Shown here piece after piece: positions 22,831-25,105 of a stretch of 25,105 nucleotides of DNA (within the stretch, counting starts at the first letter, position 1; each line of letters begins with the position of its first letter). The notes beneath the pieces were generated by a model. That model saw only the letters and a list, made by a program, of their open reading frames with translations, searched no databases and was not told the DNA's origin. The position numbers and the translations under genes were made by a program. Source of the DNA: Bacteroidia bacterium (GTDB taxonomy: Bacteria; Bacteroidota; Bacteroidia; Bacteroidales; Azobacteroidaceae); NCBI GenBank assembly GCA_025996815.1, contig BNTT01000034.1:1-25105 (forward strand), read 5' to 3'.

Positions 22831-22858
22831 ACACAAATACACTATTCTGTATTTGTGT
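22831..22858. repeat. Perfect 11-bp inverted repeat upstream of leuB
   Basis: ACACAAATACA (22831-22841) and TGTATTTGTGT (22848-22858) flank a 6-nt loop. It sits about 50 bp upstream of the leuB promoter box and has no T tract after it, so an operator or structured leader is as likely as a terminator. Confidence 0.6.
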
Positions 22859-23023
22859 CATTTGACTTTATCTAACGGGACAGCTATATCTTTCCTCATA
22901 ATTTCTCGAAGAACCTTCAAATTTAATCCCGTTCGGGGTAGTTGTAGCGCGGTTGTTGTTTTTATTTAACATAAATTAAGATGCGTTTACCCTGCGGAGC
23001 ATTGCTAATTAAATAATTATTTG
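22859..23023. other. Intergenic stretch without a recognisable gene
   Basis: This is part of the roughly 600-bp gap between leuB and the protease gene. It holds a loosely spaced inverted pair AACGGGA/TCCCGTT and short minus-strand open frames, none recognisable. It may be degraded sequence. Confidence 0.4.
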
Positions 23024-23031
23024 TAACTTTG
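23024..23031 (+). promoter_or_regulatory. -7 box before the ABC ATPase remnant
   Basis: TAACTTTG lies 26 bp before the ATG of the truncated ABC transporter frame. It looks intact although the gene behind it is broken. Confidence 0.45.
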
Positions 23032-23056
23032 CGGCGTTATTTCAAAAAATAATAGT

Positions 23057-23185
23057 ATGCTTGAGTTGAAAAATATACATAAATCTTTCGGCGATGTCCG
23101 CGTTCAGCAGGTAATGTATCGGCAGCCGAGTTGTCGCGATTTCGGCAATTCTATACGGTATATCCGCAAATTTTTAGGACAATGA
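23057..23185 (+). pseudogene. 5' remnant of an ABC transporter ATP-binding protein gene
   Basis: The frame begins MLELKNIHKSFGDVRVQQ, the standard start of an ABC ATPase (where VL.GVDL and a Walker A would follow). After about 18 codons it becomes unrelated sequence and ends at a TGA after 42 codons. No Walker A is present. The promoter and start survive while the body was replaced, apparently by a deletion junction near 23110. Confidence 0.65.
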
Positions 23186-23223
23186 CAATACAAAATGCGC
23201 AATTAGTAAAAAGTAATAAATAA
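23104..23223 (+). pseudogene. Possible internal remnant of a YhcG/DUF1016-like nuclease gene
   Basis: In another frame, just past the ABC remnant, AAELSRFRQFYTVYPQIF runs to a TAA at 23221-23223. The FRQFY-YP pattern recalls the DUF1016 N-terminal domain of PDDEXK nucleases. The assignment is tentative, from a short motif only. Confidence 0.3.
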
Positions 23224-23345
23224 TTAAACAGCAATGATTTATACTGAAGTTTGTAAAATACAGGTAAAAAGGAAAGTTGCGTATATTATATGAGTTAGGC
23301 GCAATTTTAGCGGACAACGTGAAGCATTAAACAAATAAATTTAAA

Positions 23346-24359
23346 ATGAAAGACAAGAAGTTGCAATTAATAAACGAGAATAGTTCTCCTCTTTTTAGAA
23401 TAATGTCTGTGTATAATTCTAATACAGCAAATAGAGTATTTACAAATAATATTTGTGCATTTTATATTGGTAATGGAATTGTTGTTAGTGTCGCTCACAA
23501 TCTGAGGCTTTTAGACATACTCCCTTGTATTCTTTCAGAGAGTTTTTACCAAAGTGAATTGTTACCAAAAATAAATGTTGCAGACAAGCCTCTTTTTGAC
23601 CGTTCATATCAACTTATTGGTACTAATCAGCGAATAGCAATGGGCTTAAATCAAACACATTCAGAAGAACTTGCTAAAAAACTTGACGAATCAAAAGTTG
23701 ATAGGAGATATACAAAACTATATAGCGAAAATTGCTGTAGCCCATTTTTAGTAGCAACATTTAGAAATAATGTCTTTTGTAATGATACAACTTTAAGCAC
23801 CTATTTTCCTGTGAATAAAAGTTTTCCAGAACCAACATTAAATCGTCATACTTTTTTGATAGAGTTGGAATTATTGGATAATTTGGTAAGTGAAGATATT
23901 GCTATTTATAGAATAATCAATACTCCAGAGGAAATTATCAATAAATTGCCAGCTATTGAAATAGATTTTGAGTTATATGATACAGGAACACAAGATTATT
24001 TCTGTTTACAAGTTGCACCCTACGATAATTTGGGGAGGATTATTAATGAAGCAAGAATTGAAGGACTGCTTGATAACTTTGCCACAGAGAATGATTTATT
24101 GGGTAATTCTTATCATTTTGAAGGAATGCGGTATCTAATAAAAGGCTATTTTAGATTTGGTTCTTCAGGTGCACCTTATCTTATCTATGACCACGAGAAT
24201 GAAACTTTTAAAGTTAATGCTATTCAAAGTCAAGCAAGTTTTATTCAATTATCAATCAACGGCAACAAGAATGGCAATCTCCAGTATGTTAATGGTATTG
24301 CAACACCACTGTCTATAGTTGAGCAAAAAATAAGAGAGAGACAAAATGAAGTAGTGTAA
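23346..24359 (+). CDS. Trypsin-like serine protease domain protein
   Basis: This 337-residue protein has no signal peptide and is probably cytoplasmic. A chymotrypsin-fold catalytic triad can be placed: H51 in VVSVAHNLR, D184 in SEDIAIYRI and S274 in FGSSGAPYLI (GxSGxP). N-terminal ICAFYIGNGIVVSVAH is the usual strand before the catalytic His. A roughly 100-residue insertion between His and Asp is not recognisable. The gene is strongly AT-rich and codon use differs from the leuB and xerD side, which suggests transfer. It has no partner gene and no clear promoter. Cytoplasmic trypsin-like proteases occur as effectors in some phage-defence systems, so a defence role is a hypothesis. Confidence 0.75.
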   Translation: MKDKKLQLINENSSPLFRIMSVYNSNTANRVFTNNICAFYIGNGIVVSVAHNLRLLDILPCILSESFYQSELLPKINVADKPLFDRSYQLIGTNQRIAMGLNQTHSEELAKKLDESKVDRRYTKLYSENCCSPFLVATFRNNVFCNDTTLSTYFPVNKSFPEPTLNRHTFLIELELLDNLVSEDIAIYRIINTPEEIINKLPAIEIDFELYDTGTQDYFCLQVAPYDNLGRIINEARIEGLLDNFATENDLLGNSYHFEGMRYLIKGYFRFGSSGAPYLIYDHENETFKVNAIQSQASFIQLSINGNKNGNLQYVNGIATPLSIVEQKIRERQNEVV

Positions 24360-24374
24360 AAAGTAGTGTAAAAA
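24351..24374 (+). repeat. Tandem 12-bp duplication over the protease stop codon
   Basis: GTAGTGTAAAAA occurs twice back to back. The first copy contains the TAA stop of the protease gene. Confidence 0.8.
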
Positions 24375-24378
24375 CTAC

Positions 24379-24510
24379 TGCTCACGAGCGGTTTGGCGCA
24401 ATGGCGGGTGTATCCCACTCAAACGGCAGTGCGATTTTTGAAGTTTAGTTCCCACGCGAGCCTCAGTGAGCCCACCCTGTGCCAAGCCCCGAAACATTGT
24501 GCTGACGATG
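24379..24510. other. Structured GC-rich element downstream of the protease gene
   Basis: This stretch runs from GCTCACGAGCGGTTTGGCGC to about GTGCTGACG. It is GC-rich within AT-rich surroundings and can fold as an imperfect palindrome: TTGGCGCAATGGCGGG on the left, and TTGGCACAGGGTGGG on the complement of the right half. It may be a recombination-type cassette end. No gene is seen in it. Confidence 0.4.
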
Positions 24511-24552
24511 AAATACTTTGGCAACTAATAAATGCTACACTCAATACAGAAT

Positions 24553-24596
24553 AAAATTCCTCAAACTTGTAGATATTGTGAAGTTTGAGGAATTTT
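24553..24596. promoter_or_regulatory. Perfect 16-bp inverted repeat overlapping the AAA_14 gene promoter
   Basis: Arms 24553-24568 and 24581-24596 are perfect inverted complements around a 12-nt loop. The -33 TTG (24576-24578) lies in the loop and the right arm fills the spacer up to the -7 box. It could be an operator, or a terminator for upstream transcription. Confidence 0.7.
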
Positions 24597-24598
24597 AG

Positions 24599-24606
24599 TA
24601 TCTTTG
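24599..24606 (+). promoter_or_regulatory. -7 box of the AAA_14 ATPase gene
   Basis: TATCTTTG with TTG 20 bp upstream (24576-24578) fits the Bacteroidota consensus and lies 24 bp before the ATG at 24630. Confidence 0.6.
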
Positions 24607-24629
24607 CAGCGTAAAAAATATATAAAAAT

Positions 24630-24998
24630 ATGGGTATGCAAAAAATCATAAGAAAAAAAGAACTTGATAAGTTGTTGGTTCTCAAAGATAAAAATCTGAT
24701 AAAAGTTGTTACAGGTGTTCGCAGGGCAGGAAAATCAACTTTACTTTTGCAGTTTCAGGACTTGCTTAAAGCCGAAAATCCGAATGTTTCGGTCATTTCA
24801 ATCAATATGGATTTACCTGATTTTCGCTTTCTTGCCGAAAAAAATTGGAAAGAAATCTACGATTATATCAGAAATCTTTTACAGGAAAATGTTACGAACT
24901 ATGTTTTTATTGACGAAATTCAAAACGTTCCCGAATTTGAAAAACTGCTTGAAGGACTGTTTGTTACGCCAAATATAGATTTTGGTATAGGCGTTTAG
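24630..24998 (+). pseudogene. AAA_14/DUF4143 family ATPase gene, truncated by an insertion
   Basis: The 122-codon frame is the N-terminal third of an ATP-binding protein of the AAA_14/DUF4143 family, normally about 380-400 residues. It has Walker A GVRRAGKST (about 29-37) and Walker B YVFIDEIQNV (about 91-100). After LFVTPNID (about 24980) the expected YITGSN sensor region is replaced by FGIGV and a stop. The foreign sequence is the left end of an IS1595-like element. These ATPases are common and mobile in Bacteroidales, with unknown function. The remainder of the gene should lie beyond the element, outside the window. Confidence 0.8.
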
Positions 24999-25017
24999 GT
25001 CGCCCCAATAATTTGCT

Positions 25018-25025
25018 ACCTTTGT
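25018..25025 (+). promoter_or_regulatory. -7 box of the transposase gene
   Basis: TACCTTTG lies 4 bp before the ATG at 25030, within a small hairpin GCTAC-CTTT-GTAGC. The leader would be almost absent unless translation begins at a later ATG (25051). Confidence 0.4.
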
Positions 25026-25029
25026 AGCA

Positions 25030-25105
25030 TGGAAGAAAGGATAAAATTTATGGGAGTGAACTCAATCAATTTTTACAGACAGTTTCAAACAGATACAGAT
25101 TGTTA
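25030..25105 (+). CDS. IS1595 family transposase, N-terminal fragment
   Basis: Twenty-five codons are visible before the window ends: MEERIKFMGVNSINFYRQF, then QTDTDC. The pattern INFYRQFQTDTDC resembles the start of the N-terminal zinc-ribbon region of IS1595/ISXO2-type DDE transposases (F-x3-F-x-T-x2-DC, usually followed by a KW and paired Cys). The catalytic domain is not in the window. An alternative start is the ATG at 25051 (MGVNSINFY). The family call rests on this short match. Confidence 0.6.

Larger units (their letters stand above)
24980..25105 (+). mobile_element. Left end of an IS1595-like insertion sequence
   Basis: Sequence from about 24980 interrupts the AAA_14 gene and leads directly into a transposase start. 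The exact boundary, terminal inverted repeat and target duplication cannot be fixed because the right end is outside the window. Confidence 0.6.

Noticed and set aside
23294..23320. Classical integron attC site at GTTAGGC
   Set aside because: No matching RYYYAAC partner in the upstream sequence and no integrase in the window; kept only as a cassette-like resemblance.
1..25105. CRISPR array, tRNA or rRNA
   Set aside because: No regularly spaced repeats, no recognisable cloverleaf or rRNA sequence was found by reading both strands.

Overview
The window reads as a chromosomal segment of a Bacteroidota bacterium, most likely of the order Bacteroidales. Four signs support this: a fused lpxC-fabZ gene, a PorQ component of the type IX secretion system, a TonB-dependent receptor paired with a DUF4249 lipoprotein, and many TAnnTTTG -7 promoter boxes of the Bacteroidota type. 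Housekeeping genes look fairly GC-balanced. Three accessory blocks are visibly AT-richer: about 7.8-11.4 kb, 20.0-20.7 kb, and 22.8 kb to the end. I saw no rRNA, tRNA or CRISPR array.

Layout. 1-1.1 kb: the tail of an unknown gene, then a PD-(D/E)XK (Rpn/PDDEXK_2) transposase-like nuclease. 1.1-4.9 kb (minus): porQ and cmk, overlapping by ATGA, then lpxC-fabZ and lpxA, also overlapping by ATGA, with a separate promoter in front of lpxC. 5.0-10.25 kb (minus): a large N6-adenine methylase with an N-terminal nuclease-like motif, a MoxR AAA+ ATPase and a VWA protein, closely spaced in one direction. 10.3-11.4 kb (plus): a divergent DUF3791/DUF3990 pair that looks like a toxin-antitoxin module. A 44-bp inverted repeat carrying two back-to-back promoter boxes lies between the two units.

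11.4-14.3 kb (plus): a Sir2 deacylase, then the most distinctive unit of the window. It is two tandem, recently duplicated small lipoproteins followed by a radical SAM/SPASM protein, matching the uncharacterised 'rSAM/lipoprotein system' of Bacteroidetes. 14.5-19.2 kb (minus): a RhuM-type protein with a PLD-like C-terminus, an in-frame AroQ-RpiB fusion that I consider unusual, a DUF4249 lipoprotein and its TonB-dependent receptor.

19.2-20.75 kb: a PepSY-like secreted protein and an MNT/HEPN toxin-antitoxin pair. They are bracketed by a ~48-bp direct repeat made of the receptor's promoter and first codons, so this block appears inserted between the receptor gene and xerD. 20.8-22.75 kb: xerD and leuB, convergent and overlapping by 11 bp. 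22.75-25.1 kb: a remnant-rich zone. It holds the broken start of an ABC transporter ATPase gene, a lone trypsin-like protease with cassette-like flanks, and an AAA_14/DUF4143 ATPase gene cut off by an IS1595-like element that runs off the window.

The best candidates for new biology are the duplicated rSAM/lipoprotein locus, the methylase-MoxR-VWA unit with its divergent DUF3791/DUF3990 partner, the long palindromes embedded in the methylase coding sequence, and the AroQ-RpiB fusion.
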